Part shown: in pieces, positions 25,339-33,965 of the stretch | How the letters are laid out: every line of letters starts with the position of its first letter | How positions within the stretch are numbered: position 1 is the first letter of the stretch | Source of the DNA: an uncultured Chloroflexus sp. | GTDB taxonomy: Bacteria > Chloroflexota > Chloroflexia > Chloroflexales > Chloroflexaceae | Assembly: GCF_937951745.1 (NCBI RefSeq) | Contig: NZ_CALFBQ010000083.1 | Coordinates: 1 to 53,647 of the forward strand | DNA: 53,647 nucleotides | Reading direction: 5' to 3' | Made by a program: the position numbers and the translations under genes | Notes under the pieces: generated by a model | What the model saw: only the letters and a program-made list of their open reading frames with translations | Told to the model about the DNA's origin: nothing | Database searches by the model: none

Positions 25339-26490
25339 CTAGCGGCCCTTAATCTCCGTCCATAGATCATCGAAAGCGGTAGTGCCTTCGTTGCGCACCG
25401 CCCACTCAAGCCGCTTATACATCTCTTCGTCAGGTGCGAAACCCTGCGCGTACAGCTCGCGAATCTCGGGCGACAGCAGCTCTAAGGCATCTTTATTCGG
25501 TGTCAAATAGCCGACATATTCGGTAATCTGAGCCGCAATCGCTGGTCGCAGGAGGAAGTTCATAAACACGTGCGCAGTGTAGGCATTCGGCGAATCTTTC
25601 AGGATCACCATATTATCCATCCAGATCATCCCGCCCTCTTTCGGAATCACGAAGGCGATATTAGGATTGCCGCTAAACTCATCGCCTAAGCCATTGCGGG
25701 CCTGCATCGCCGAACCGCTCCACGAATGCGCCAGCACATACTCTTCGCTAGCCAGCTTGCGGTTCACATCCGAGCTGTTGTACGCGGCCAGATACGGCTT
25801 CTGCGCCAGCAGAATCTCTTTCACCCGCGCGAGTGCCGCCGGATCGGTCGAATTGAGCGATTGACCGATGTAGCGTAATGCAGCGCCCGGTGTCTCACGT
25901 GAATCGTCAAGCATACTAAATTTGCCGGCGAATTGAGAGACTTGGCTCGGCTCTAAAATTGCAGCCCAGCTATCGATTCCATTAGGGAAGAATTTGGTGT
26001 TGTAGGCAATGCCAGTAATGCCGTACATGTACGGAATTGAATACATGTTGCCTTTATCGAAATACTGATCGAGCAAGTTAGGATCGAGATGGACTATATT
26101 GGGCAACAACGCCTTATCAATGGGTGCAGCCAACCCTTCAGCAATCATGATCTGCACTGCATAATCAGATGGTACGACAATATCGTAGCCCGAATTACCG
26201 GCGCGCACCTTAGCCAGCATGTCTTCATTGCTGTCATAGGTATCAACCACCACGCGCACCCCATATTCCGCCTCAAACTGTTCGAGAACGGCTGGGTCAA
26301 TGTAATCTGACCAGTTGTAGAAGAAGAGCTGGCGCGCTAGTCGGCTGCGATCAACCCCATCACTCGGCGCCGTCACCTCACCACCGCTAGCGCCGTACTC
26401 ATTCCCCGGACTCGCCGCCGGACCGCCGCCACAGGCCGTCAAGGCCAGCGCCAGCAGCAGCGCCACCACAAGCACCCGAAGCATCTGCAT
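25339..26490 (-). CDS. potD: spermidine/putrescine-type ABC transporter binding lipoprotein
   Basis: A 383-residue extracellular binding protein of the PotD class. The signal ends at LTAC (Cys 20), then a Gly/Ser-rich linker. The domain starts LFFYNWSDYIDPAVLEQFEAEYG, the PotD hallmark, with VVDTYDSNEDMLAKVRAG, YDIVVPSDYAVQIM and YSIPYMYGITGIAYNTKFF. Polyamines are the usual ligands; the exact one is not fixed by sequence. It is the last gene of potA-potB-potC-potD. AAGGAAGGGAG lies upstream of the ATG. A palindrome follows the gene. Confidence 0.93.
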   Translation of the reverse strand: MQMLRVLVVALLLALALTACGGGPAASPGNEYGASGGEVTAPSDGVDRSRLARQLFFYNWSDYIDPAVLEQFEAEYGVRVVVDTYDSNEDMLAKVRAGNSGYDIVVPSDYAVQIMIAEGLAAPIDKALLPNIVHLDPNLLDQYFDKGNMYSIPYMYGITGIAYNTKFFPNGIDSWAAILEPSQVSQFAGKFSMLDDSRETPGAALRYIGQSLNSTDPAALARVKEILLAQKPYLAAYNSSDVNRKLASEEYVLAHSWSGSAMQARNGLGDEFSGNPNIAFVIPKEGGMIWMDNMVILKDSPNAYTAHVFMNFLLRPAIAAQITEYVGYLTPNKDALELLSPEIRELYAQGFAPDEEMYKRLEWAVRNEGTTAFDDLWTEIKGR

Positions 26491-26519
26491 CTCAGTTCTC
26501 CCTTCCTTTTGCTATGCTC

Positions 26520-27386
26520 TCATCGCCGGCGCTGTAGCACTTGCGACAGCGCAACCAGCGCCATCGACAAGATTAGCATGAGCGTTGAGATCGCGTTAAT
26601 TTCTGGCGTGATGGCACGCCGCACCCGGTTATAGACCTCCACCGGCAAGAGTGAAGTACCCGGCCCAGAGAGGAACAACGAAATGATGAAATCATCGAGC
26701 GAGAGGGTAAAGGCCAGCAGCGCGCCACCGATGATGCCGGGCAAGATGAGGGGAAAGGTGATACGCCAGAAAATATTCCAGCTGTCAGCGCCTAAATCGG
26801 CGGCGGCTTCTTCGAGCCGGCGGTCAAAATTCTTCAAACTGGTGCGTACCACCACGACCACAAACGAAATGCTAAAAGCAATATGGCCAATTGTCACCGT
26901 TGCCAGATTGCGACGCAAGACCTCGCCAGTTACCATTCTGATTACGTCGAAGATAATCGCCGAGAAAGCAAGCAGCGCCACTGCCATCACAATTTCGGGC
27001 ACCACAATCGGCAAATAGATCAATCCCTCGATTGCATTGCGCCCGCGAAAGCGATAGCGCTCCATCGCCATAGCGAGCAAGGTACCGATAATCGTTGAGA
27101 CAATCGTTGAGACAGTGGCTACCACCAGCGTGTTCCACGCTGCCCCCATCATGCGCGGGTTATTGAACAAGCGGATATACCAATCAAACGTAAAACCAGT
27201 CCACCGTACACCGAACTCGTCACGGGTAAACGAAAAGATAACGAGAATAACGATCGGTACATAGAGAAACAGGTAGACCAGAATGGAAAATACCGTGAGC
27301 GCCAGACCGCTCCACGTCAGCCGGCCCTCGCTAAAGGCACCGCGGATGCGCGCCGATGCAGTGGTGGCAGGTGCCGTCTTGATCAT
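26520..27386 (-). CDS. potC: spermidine/putrescine-type ABC transporter permease PotC
   Basis: A 288-residue permease with about six membrane helices. The EAA loop reads EEAAADLGADSWNIFWRITFPLILPGI, and FSFTRDEFGVRWTGFTFDWYIRLFNN and LSLDDFIISLF are typical PotC segments. The frame is open to 27479; the ATG at 27386 overlaps the potB stop as ATGA, which fixes the start and implies translational coupling. The protein pairs with PotB. Confidence 0.94.
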   Translation of the reverse strand: MIKTAPATTASARIRGAFSEGRLTWSGLALTVFSILVYLFLYVPIVILVIFSFTRDEFGVRWTGFTFDWYIRLFNNPRMMGAAWNTLVVATVSTIVSTIIGTLLAMAMERYRFRGRNAIEGLIYLPIVVPEIVMAVALLAFSAIIFDVIRMVTGEVLRRNLATVTIGHIAFSISFVVVVVRTSLKNFDRRLEEAAADLGADSWNIFWRITFPLILPGIIGGALLAFTLSLDDFIISLFLSGPGTSLLPVEVYNRVRRAITPEINAISTLMLILSMALVALSQVLQRRR

Positions 27387-28252
27387 CGCTCTTCCTCCGA
27401 CGTGACGCGGAAGTACATCATAATCAGCACGAGCAGCACTAACATCATCAAGACCGCCATTGCTGAACCGAGCGGCCAATTGATTGGGTTGGCGCGTAAG
27501 AAGAGACGCTGGATCAGATTGCCGAGGTAGTCCACCTTCGCCCCGCCTAACAGCTCTGATACCACAAATTGACCGAGGGTAGGAATGAAGACCAACACCG
27601 AACCAGCCACGATACCGGGCATTGTCATCGGCAACATAATGCGCAGAAACGCTTGCACCTTATTCGCCCCCAAATCGGCGGCAGCTTCCATAAGTGTGAA
27701 ATCAAACCGGTCAATGGCGGCGTAGAGCGGTAAGACCATAAACGGCAACTCGCCGTAAATGAGGCCGATCAAGGTTGCGCCTTCGGTGTTGAGCAGAGTC
27801 AGCCGGCCAATGCCGATAATTTCAAGGAAGCTGTTAATGATGCCGTTGTTGGCGAGAATAATCTGCCACGCATAAATCCGCACTAAGAAATTAGTCCAAA
27901 ATGGAATAAGGATCAGCATAAGCAACGGCATGCGCCATTGCTGCGGGCTGCGAGCAATAAATACCGCCAGCGGATACCCGATCAACAAACAGATCACCGT
28001 CGTCAACACACTCGTCCAGATTGAGCGCCAATAAGCGTTAACGTACAAGCTCTGGGTAAAGATGGTGATATAGTTATTCAGCGTCGGCTCGTAGACCACC
28101 CGGCCCAGCGCGTCATTGGTCATGAAGCTGTAGAGAAAGATAATGACCAGCGGCAGGGCAAAAAAGAGCAGCAGCCAGAGCAGGCCGGGGGTGAGTAGCA
28201 GCGCCAGCCGGATGCGGTCGCGGCGCTGTTGCTGTTGTTGGATCGTCGCCAT
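27383..28252 (-). CDS. potB: spermidine/putrescine-type ABC transporter permease PotB
   Basis: A 289-residue permease with about six membrane helices. After a Gln-rich N-terminus (TIQQQQQRRDR) come LLLTPGLLWLLLFFALPLVIIFLYSF, IPFWTNFLVRIYAW and the EAA loop MEAAADLGANKVQAFLRIMLPMTMPGI. I choose ATG at 28252, with AAGGAGG upstream, over the preceding in-frame GTG. It lies 10 nt after potA and overlaps potC by four bases. Confidence 0.94.
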   Translation of the reverse strand: MATIQQQQQRRDRIRLALLLTPGLLWLLLFFALPLVIIFLYSFMTNDALGRVVYEPTLNNYITIFTQSLYVNAYWRSIWTSVLTTVICLLIGYPLAVFIARSPQQWRMPLLMLILIPFWTNFLVRIYAWQIILANNGIINSFLEIIGIGRLTLLNTEGATLIGLIYGELPFMVLPLYAAIDRFDFTLMEAAADLGANKVQAFLRIMLPMTMPGIVAGSVLVFIPTLGQFVVSELLGGAKVDYLGNLIQRLFLRANPINWPLGSAMAVLMMLVLLVLIMMYFRVTSEEER

Positions 28253-28262
28253 CACCCCCTCC

Positions 28263-29360
28263 TTACTCGCTCAGCACGAGCGCATTGTCGGGCGGGCAGA
28301 CGATTACCGCCGCTTCACCCGGTTGCCAATACTCATCACGATCGAGTGTTGAACGGGTATTTTGTTCCCAGATATCGATAGTACGCTGGTCGTTGATTCG
28401 TACCGTAATGCGGGTATCACTTCCGATATAATTGACTGTCATCACGGTACCGGCCAGCCCGTTCGGAGGCAATTCACCGTTGGGTGCGAGCAGCCGTACC
28501 TTTTCTGGACGAATCGAATAGGTGACTGCGGTGCCATCACTGAGTGGACGCGCGGCCAAGCCGCGGAGGCGCAACCCTTCCGGCGTTTCGAGCACGGTGT
28601 AGTTGCCATCACGCCCAATTACAACGCCGTCAATAAAGTTGGTTTCACCGATAAAGTCGGCCACAAAGCGGCAATTGGGCCGTTCGTAGATCTCGGTGGG
28701 CGTGCCGACTTGTAGCAGCTTCCCCTTATTCATGACCGCAATTCGATCAGACATCGTCAGCGCCTCTTCCTGATCGTGGGTCACGAAGACAAAGGTAATG
28801 CCGACACGAGCCTGCAAACTCTTCAGTTCGAGTTGCATCTCTTTGCGCAGCTTTTGGTCAAGCGCGCCCAGCGGCTCATCCAGCAACAGCACTTCAGGAT
28901 GGTTCACCAGCGCGCGCGCTAGCGCTACCCGCTGCTGCTGCCCGCCGGAGAGCTGGCGGGGACGCCGATCTTCCAATCCGCTTAAGCGCACCAATTCGAG
29001 CGCCTCTTTCACTTGGCGGGCAATCTCGGCTTTCGGTGTCTTGCGCATCTCAAGGCCGAAGGCCACGTTTTGGGCCACCGTCATGTGGGGAAAGAGGGCA
29101 TACGATTGAAACACGGTATTCACCGGGCGCAGATGGGGCGGGGTAATACCCATCTCACGGCCATGGATGAGAATGCTGCCCGCAGTGGGCAGCTCGAAGC
29201 CGGCGATCATGCGCAACGTTGAAGTCTTGCCGCAACCGCTCGGCCCCAACAATGAGAAAAATTCACCGTCACGGATCTGGAGATTGACGTGATCGACCGC
29301 AACCACGTCGCCAAACCGCTTGACGACATCGCAGAGTTCAATCGCGATCGAGTCGCTCAC
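28263..29360 (-). CDS. potA: spermidine/putrescine-type ABC transporter ATPase PotA
   Basis: A 365-residue ATPase. Motifs: Walker A GPSGCGKTS, Q-loop VFQSYALFPHMTV, signature LSGGQQQRVALARAL, Walker B VLLLDEPLGALD and H-loop FVFVTHDQEEAL. The C-terminal TOBE-type domain includes FIGETNFIDGVV, SIRPEKVRLL and a VNYIGSDTRITVRI strand, as expected for PotA. The frame is open to 29390; I choose GTG at 29360 because GGAGGAG lies 7 nt upstream. First gene of the pot operon; an extended -10 lies about 165 nt upstream. Confidence 0.94.
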   Translation of the reverse strand: MSDSIAIELCDVVKRFGDVVAVDHVNLQIRDGEFFSLLGPSGCGKTSTLRMIAGFELPTAGSILIHGREMGITPPHLRPVNTVFQSYALFPHMTVAQNVAFGLEMRKTPKAEIARQVKEALELVRLSGLEDRRPRQLSGGQQQRVALARALVNHPEVLLLDEPLGALDQKLRKEMQLELKSLQARVGITFVFVTHDQEEALTMSDRIAVMNKGKLLQVGTPTEIYERPNCRFVADFIGETNFIDGVVIGRDGNYTVLETPEGLRLRGLAARPLSDGTAVTYSIRPEKVRLLAPNGELPPNGLAGTVMTVNYIGSDTRITVRINDQRTIDIWEQNTRSTLDRDEYWQPGEAAVIVCPPDNALVLSE

Positions 29361-29524
29361 CTGAACACTCCTCCTAACAGGTTGGCTCACTAGTGATGAG
29401 TAGCGACCAGCGAGAGGCTGATTAAGCCAGCCGTCTCGCGTCGCAACGCTTCAACCAAACAAGGTCAAGAGAAGTCATTGGCATCGTGGCCTGTAGACAT
29501 CACACTGTGCATTAATTTAGCAGT

Positions 29525-29533
29525 AGTATACCA
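29525..29533 (-). promoter_or_regulatory. extended -10 promoter of the pot operon
   Basis: On the minus strand TGG precedes TATACT (29525-29530), the same nine bases as at uvrA. No good -35 is visible. The leader to potA is about 158 nt. Confidence 0.5.
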
Positions 29534-29624
29534 TAATCCTTTCGCGGAATATTGTGGGGAAAGGCACGGAGAATGAGGGAAATGTAGAATTATCAGCCAT
29601 CTGCTAAACGCAGCGAGTCGATGC

Positions 29625-29760
29625 GGTAGAGGCGGGTTTGAAACCTGCCTACCACACCATGATGTATGGGCACGCGGCTGTATGCCCCACCATCCCTCTT
29701 TCCTCCCCCTCAACCTGCATCCCCCCCACCCCCAGCCCCGCCCCGCTGGGGAGAGGGGTC
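29625..29760. repeat. cluster of intergenic palindromes
   Basis: Three elements sit together in the gene-free stretch upstream of potA. A long imperfect hairpin spans 29625-29653 (GGTAGAGGCGGGTTT against AAACCTGCCTACC). A GGGCA/TGCCC repeat with a 10-nt loop spans 29668-29687. A C-rich hairpin CCCCAGC/GCTGGGG spans 29730-29751 and is followed by GAGAGGGG. I see no supported gene in 29534-30031. Confidence 0.6.
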
Positions 29761-30031
29761 GGCACCCACCCTTCCCTTACCTAAGCAGTCAGCGAGCCTA
29801 TTGCAACCGGGCGCGCAGGTGGCTTGCCTACTATCACCTTCCGTGCGCACGAGAGCGCGATAGACGCGCAAGCGACTCGCCTGCAACAGTCATACAAGAG
29901 AGGAACGGAATGAAACATTCACTGGTGGATTTGGTACGAATACTGGTATAAGATTGGCCGATACTTTCGGTCAACGATGCACTTATCCATATCAGAAAAT
30001 ATCGCGTACAGTACTATGTACGATGCCTAAC

Positions 30032-30682
30032 TCAACACGTTTCTAGACGAGTAACCCACTGATTGAAGTGTGGACAGCGCGATCGGATGATGTCCAAGCC
30101 GATAGCCTCAGCAATTTTCACTCCACCGAGTGGCTTCCGGTAATCGGGCTTACTGCGCAAAATACGAGCTGCCGGATGGGTTTCACTACCATCATTTATC
30201 TCTTCCGGTGTCGAAAATTGTTCGATTTGACCAAACGGTTGTTGAGAAGATAGCCGTAACTGTTCAATCAGGATGTTCGATGCGGAAAACAACAGTTCTT
30301 CAAACTCATGCAATAGCAAAAAAGGCAAAAATCTTTGATTATTAATGTTATTAGCAAACTCCTGCTCAAGTCTATTTACCCGACGAGATGGATTCACACC
30401 TTGCAAGCTAGTTTTACCGGGAAGGTCAGCGGGTAAACCGTAGTTATCGAACATTGTAGTTACACAGACTGCGCCGCTATCATGCAGTAAATGGATAATA
30501 TTCTGACGAATTTTGTCGTAAGATGTAATTCCGCCTCGATATTATTGGGCCGAAGAGACGCGTTTAGTCACTAGTAGGATTGGCGTAACCCATCGCCCAC
30601 ACGTAGCCAAATGCGGATTTAAGACAAGGGTTACAAACGTTTCTTCCGTTTGACCCTCGCACACGATCAAGATCCGCTTCAT
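30032..30682 (-). pseudogene. DUF4276 protein, broken by an in-frame stop
   Basis: Read from the ATG at 30682, the frame gives 216 residues of a DUF4276 protein, which starts KRILIVCEGQTEETFVT and carries FDNYGLPADLPGK, LPFLLLHEFEELLF, EEINDGSETHPAARIL and AEAIGLDIIRSRCPHFNQW. Codon 47 is TAA (30542-30544), just before YRGGITSY. There is no frameshift; all family landmarks lie in one frame. Its ATG overlaps the upstream ATPase stop as ATGA, the classic coupled arrangement of this pair. The early TAA should abolish the protein unless translation restarts; an in-frame ATG at 30454 would give only the C-terminal 140 residues. Such ATPase/partner pairs often act in phage defence; for this pair that is inference. 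Confidence 0.88.
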
Positions 30683-31791
30683 CGTCGTGGCCTGCCTCCA
30701 AGCACGTTCTGTTCCCATCGTTCACCTAGTGCATAGCCGGTCAGCCAATGCTCGATCGCGTCTCTCTTAAGACGCCGCACGGTAGAACCTCCTTCGTGCC
30801 GATCAAGCACCAGAATATCTTCTGGGGCAAATTGATTGACCAGTGTCACCGATTGAGTAGCGAGGATTACTTGCCGCTTTGTCGCTACTGTTTGCGCAAA
30901 CTCGGCTAGTACGGTGATAGCATACGGATGCAGACCTCATTCTGGTTCATCAATAATCATCGTGGCCGGTAGATACGCTGCCGGTTGGAGGAACAGGGTT
31001 GCCGAGCAGATAAACCGTAGGGTACCGCCAGACAACGCATCGGGACCAACACTACCATCCGCACCATGCTCACGCCACTCGAGCATGAGGTGATCAGGCT
31101 GACGTGGTTGCGGTTCGAGCACAAAATCGCCAAAGAACGGTGCAACAAGGCGGACGGTTTCGACAATGGCCCGGTATGCATCCGGGTGCCCCTCGCGTAA
31201 ATGCCAGAGGAAGGCCGCCAGATTGACCGCATCGGCATGCAAAAAGCGATGATCGCGGAGCGAGCACGGTTGCTTAACCCGCGCTGAGGCACCAGTATCG
31301 TGAACGTGGTAGCGCCGCCACGAGATCATAGCCCGATACACGAATCTATCAATCGTACCCTTTTTGGATGCCCATTGCGGCACCAGCGACTCAAGGCGCA
31401 ACTGCTGGGACACGCGATGTCGGAGGGGATGGGGATACGTCTGGTCGTGAAAAAAGGTCGCCTCGCAAGCCAGCCATAGCTCATGACGCACGGGTACCAA
31501 CTCACACCGATATCCATTCGCTCGCGGCTGCTAGGTATCGTTCCACCACAACGCTACCACCCTCCGCTCGGTTGTTTTGCGACCATAGTGCCAGATACGG
31601 TCAGCGCCACCGGCGCGAGCGACATACAGTTCCTTTATCATCTGATTGAGCATGGTAAACAGCGCGATCAGATGTGATTTGCCCGCGCCGTTCGCGCCGA
31701 TCAAGACGTTCATTGGTCGTACATCTAGATCAAGTTCGCGAAAGGTGGTGTACCCTTCGAGTTTGATGCGTCCCAGCATCCGATCGGTCAT
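30679..31791 (-). pseudogene. AAA (AAA_21-type) ATPase, broken by two in-frame stops
   Basis: One continuous frame from the ATG at 31791 encodes 370 residues of a RecF/SMC-like AAA_21 ATPase, interrupted by TAG at codon 87 (31531-31533) and TGA at codon 285 (30937-30939). The N-terminus has RIKLEGYTTFRELDLDVRP and Walker A GANGAGKSH; the middle has DAVNLAAFLWHLRE and VAPFFGDFVLEP; the signature is LSGGTLRF; and Walker B reads IIDEPE, then the TGA, then GLHPYAI, where relatives have a Leu. The tail ATQSVTLVNQFAPEDILVLDR completes the family. No indels are present, so decay looks recent. It is the upstream partner of the DUF4276 pseudogene. A weak extended -10 lies near 31834. Confidence 0.9.
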
Positions 31792-31833
31792 AGGCAACCG
31801 GCGTTCTCACTGCTGAACCAGCACGGTAGGAGC

Positions 31834-31842
31834 ATAATACCA
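31834..31842 (-). promoter_or_regulatory. possible extended -10 of the ATPase pseudogene
   Basis: On the minus strand TGG precedes TATTAT (31834-31839), about 43 nt before the ATG. The promoter may still work although the genes are broken. Nothing else is seen in 31798-32020. Confidence 0.35.
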
Positions 31843-32020
31843 TGATAACGATCTCCATCTATTATCGGTGATATTCCGAGGCCCATCGGACGTTCCTCAG
31901 GTCTTGCCTTTCGAGCATTCATGGCAACATCCCCCCTCAAACGAGCAGGCATCCAATCACACAGTGCCTCTGTTCGGGTTGACACTGAGCTGTATCGGCA
32001 GTGCATGTCACTGCTCACCC

Positions 32021-33202
32021 TCAGCGAATCAGCCACAACTCTTCTTGCGGCGAACCAATCCACTCGCAGCCTTCAGGCGTTACCAGTATCTCTTCCTCAA
32101 GCGAAATGTAGCCGTAGCGCGTGCGCACGCCGAGTTCGAGGGTCAATACCATGCCAGCATCGATCGTGCCATAGGGTTTATCGCCGTAGCGCTCCCAACG
32201 CGGGTAGAAGCCCACACCACCGTCATGCACTGCGCGCCCGACCTGATGGCCGAGCGCATGAGGGTACTCTGGGTAGCCAGCAGCCGTAATTGTCTGACGC
32301 GCAATCGCGTCGATCTCCCACCCCACCACGCCGGGCCGGATGGCCGCCGCGGCGGCGCGAATCGCCGCCTTGACCGCGTTAAAGGCATGCTGCGCTTCCG
32401 CTGGCGGTTCGTGTTCGCCGGGCCGTAGACAGTACCAGACCCGTTGGTGATCCGAGCAGTAGCCGTCGAGCTGGACGCCAAAATCCATGTGGAAGATTTC
32501 GCCCGGCCGTACAATTTCATCCGATGGGCCAGTGTGGCCCCACGGCGAGTTGGGGCCAGCGTTGAGACCGGGGCAATGAGCAGGATCCCACGCCGTGGTT
32601 GCACCGGCCAATTGGGTTTGAGCATGGACAAAGGCTGCCACCTCGCGCTCGCTGACGCCGGGACGCAGAAAGTCACCGGTGGCGGTGAAGATGCGCATAC
32701 TTAGTTCAGCGGCAGCACGCATACGTGCCACTTCCTGCGGCGTCTTGCGGCTGCGCAGTGCGGCGACAAAATGCTCCGCCGATACCAGCCGCTCACGGTA
32801 CGGAGTGCCGGCAAGGTAATCGCATAAATTCAGATACATCCCATAGGTCAAGCCATCGGCGCTGACGTCGCTCCGGCTGATGTTAATCCCGATCCGCTGC
32901 GGATCGTAGCTCTGCAACAGGCTCACCAATTCCGGGCCGATGCTTTGGGTGTAGGGTCGCACCTCGTCAAACAGACCAGTGCGGCGCACCGCTTCATCAT
33001 CACCCAAACCGGTTAACGCGATGGCTCGTCCACTGCGGGTGACTACAATCGCCGTCGTCCACGTCAACGAAAAGTGGCCGAGCAGTTTCAGGGCTGGGTC
33101 GGTGTGTTCCGCCGTCTCCCGCACCAAGATCAACCAGAGGTCAAGGTCGTGCGCATCGAGCAATTCTCCGGCTTGGTGTAACTTTTCGTGGTACAGATCC
33201 AT
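32021..33202 (-). CDS. M24-family metallopeptidase (Xaa-Pro aminopeptidase-like)
   Basis: A 393-residue pita-bread-fold peptidase with an N-terminal creatinase-like domain (about 1-150) and a C-terminal M24 catalytic domain. The metal ligands are all visible: Asp in HMDFGVQLDGYCSDHQRVW (both Asp residues), His in HALGHQVGRAVHD, Glu in LTLELGV and Glu in YISLEEEILVT. It should be active, probably on peptides with proline or a similar small substrate; members with this N-terminal domain include prolidases and creatinase-like enzymes. The ATG at 33202 has GGAG 8 nt upstream. It stands alone between the pseudogene pair and a repeat-rich gap. Confidence 0.9.
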   Translation of the reverse strand: MDLYHEKLHQAGELLDAHDLDLWLILVRETAEHTDPALKLLGHFSLTWTTAIVVTRSGRAIALTGLGDDEAVRRTGLFDEVRPYTQSIGPELVSLLQSYDPQRIGINISRSDVSADGLTYGMYLNLCDYLAGTPYRERLVSAEHFVAALRSRKTPQEVARMRAAAELSMRIFTATGDFLRPGVSEREVAAFVHAQTQLAGATTAWDPAHCPGLNAGPNSPWGHTGPSDEIVRPGEIFHMDFGVQLDGYCSDHQRVWYCLRPGEHEPPAEAQHAFNAVKAAIRAAAAAIRPGVVGWEIDAIARQTITAAGYPEYPHALGHQVGRAVHDGGVGFYPRWERYGDKPYGTIDAGMVLTLELGVRTRYGYISLEEEILVTPEGCEWIGSPQEELWLIR

Positions 33203-33339
33203 CGTGGCGCTCCATTATCAAAGTTGGCAAATCGACCATGTAGCAGCAGTGTACCAGTAGCGTAAGAGGATCGGCGGCGAGCTTGATAACCGAGAGGGGA
33301 TTGGAGATGGTGAGGGCAAACCCAAACGGCAAAGCGAGC

Positions 33340-33497
33340 CACGGCGCAGAGTGGTAAAGCGCAAAGGTGCAAAGTAACGCAGAGAGCGCAAAGGTATTTG
33401 GGATGGTGATCATCCTCTGCGCCCTCCGCGTCCTCTACGGTACTCACAATGTCCCCCCTCACCTCCAGCCCCTCTCTCACTGGCGTGGGCGAGGGGC
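33340..33497. repeat. repeat-rich gap: AGCGCAAAGGT words and C-rich hairpin
   Basis: AGCGCAAAGGT occurs at 33358-33368 and 33385-33395, among AACGCAGAGAGCGCAAAG-type words, and the reverse-sense TCTGCGCCCTCCGCG follows at 33416-33430. These match the tandem unit near 19030 in opposite orientation. Then GCCCCTC (33468-33474) pairs with GAGGGGC (33491-33497). I see no gene in 33203-33589. Confidence 0.55.
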
Positions 33498-33589
33498 GCC
33501 GCAGTGTTTCGCTCAACCGTGCCTTTCCCGCTAATCACGCGACTCCCCTGCCCCACCGTCCGGTAGGAGCGGGGGCCGGGGGGACGGGC

Positions 33590-33859
33590 CTACCGCCAGA
33601 GGCTATTCCACAAGTCTTGCAACGTCGTCTGCACGCCGGCAATTGTCTGCCGGATTGGATCGGGCGAAAGGCGGGCATCAAGCCGGGTGCGCGCATCCTC
33701 AATCACCTCGGTCAGCATTCGATGCGCTTCTTCAGCATGCAAGCGGGTAAGCAATTCGGCGTAGGCGTCGAGCAGTTGCTCGCGATCAGCCTTCGGCGTC
33801 TCTTCCAGCATATTCGCCAAAATCCGGCGCGCGCCAGTATAAAAATCTTCGATCGCCAT
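33590..33859 (-). CDS. small helical hypothetical protein
   Basis: An 89-residue protein I do not recognise. It looks all-helical and amphipathic: EDFYTGARRILANMLEETPKADREQLLDAYAELLTRL, then a second charged helix and a Trp-containing tail LQDLWNSLWR. No signal peptide, Cys or membrane segment is present. A good ribosome site AGGAGGAAG precedes the ATG. It lies 106 nt downstream of ftsK on the same strand and may be read from the same transcript. Confidence 0.7.
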   Translation of the reverse strand: MAIEDFYTGARRILANMLEETPKADREQLLDAYAELLTRLHAEEAHRMLTEVIEDARTRLDARLSPDPIRQTIAGVQTTLQDLWNSLWR

Positions 33860-33965
33860 CGCAGCTTCCTCCTAAGCGAGACGGGTGATTGATTGCCGGT
33901 TAGACGCGCCGGCAGGCCGGATCGTTGCGGCGCCACGTTCTTACGACGCGGCTATCGCCAAACCG

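Noticed and set aside
29910-29951. 13-codon frame (MKHSLVDLVRILV) with a purine-rich upstream stretch
   Set aside because: Too short, with no family match and no visible continuation in any frame after the stop; I cannot support it as a gene or as a remnant.
29534-30031. Search for a tRNA, small RNA or missing gene in the long gap upstream of potA
   Set aside because: Only palindromes and C-rich repeats are visible; no cloverleaf or conserved RNA fold is recognisable.
30679-31791. Selenocysteine or programmed readthrough at the TGA and TAG of the ATPase gene
   Set aside because: No selenocysteine-type hairpin stands out, relatives have Leu at the TGA site, and the partner gene has a TAA as well. 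Simple decay is more likely.
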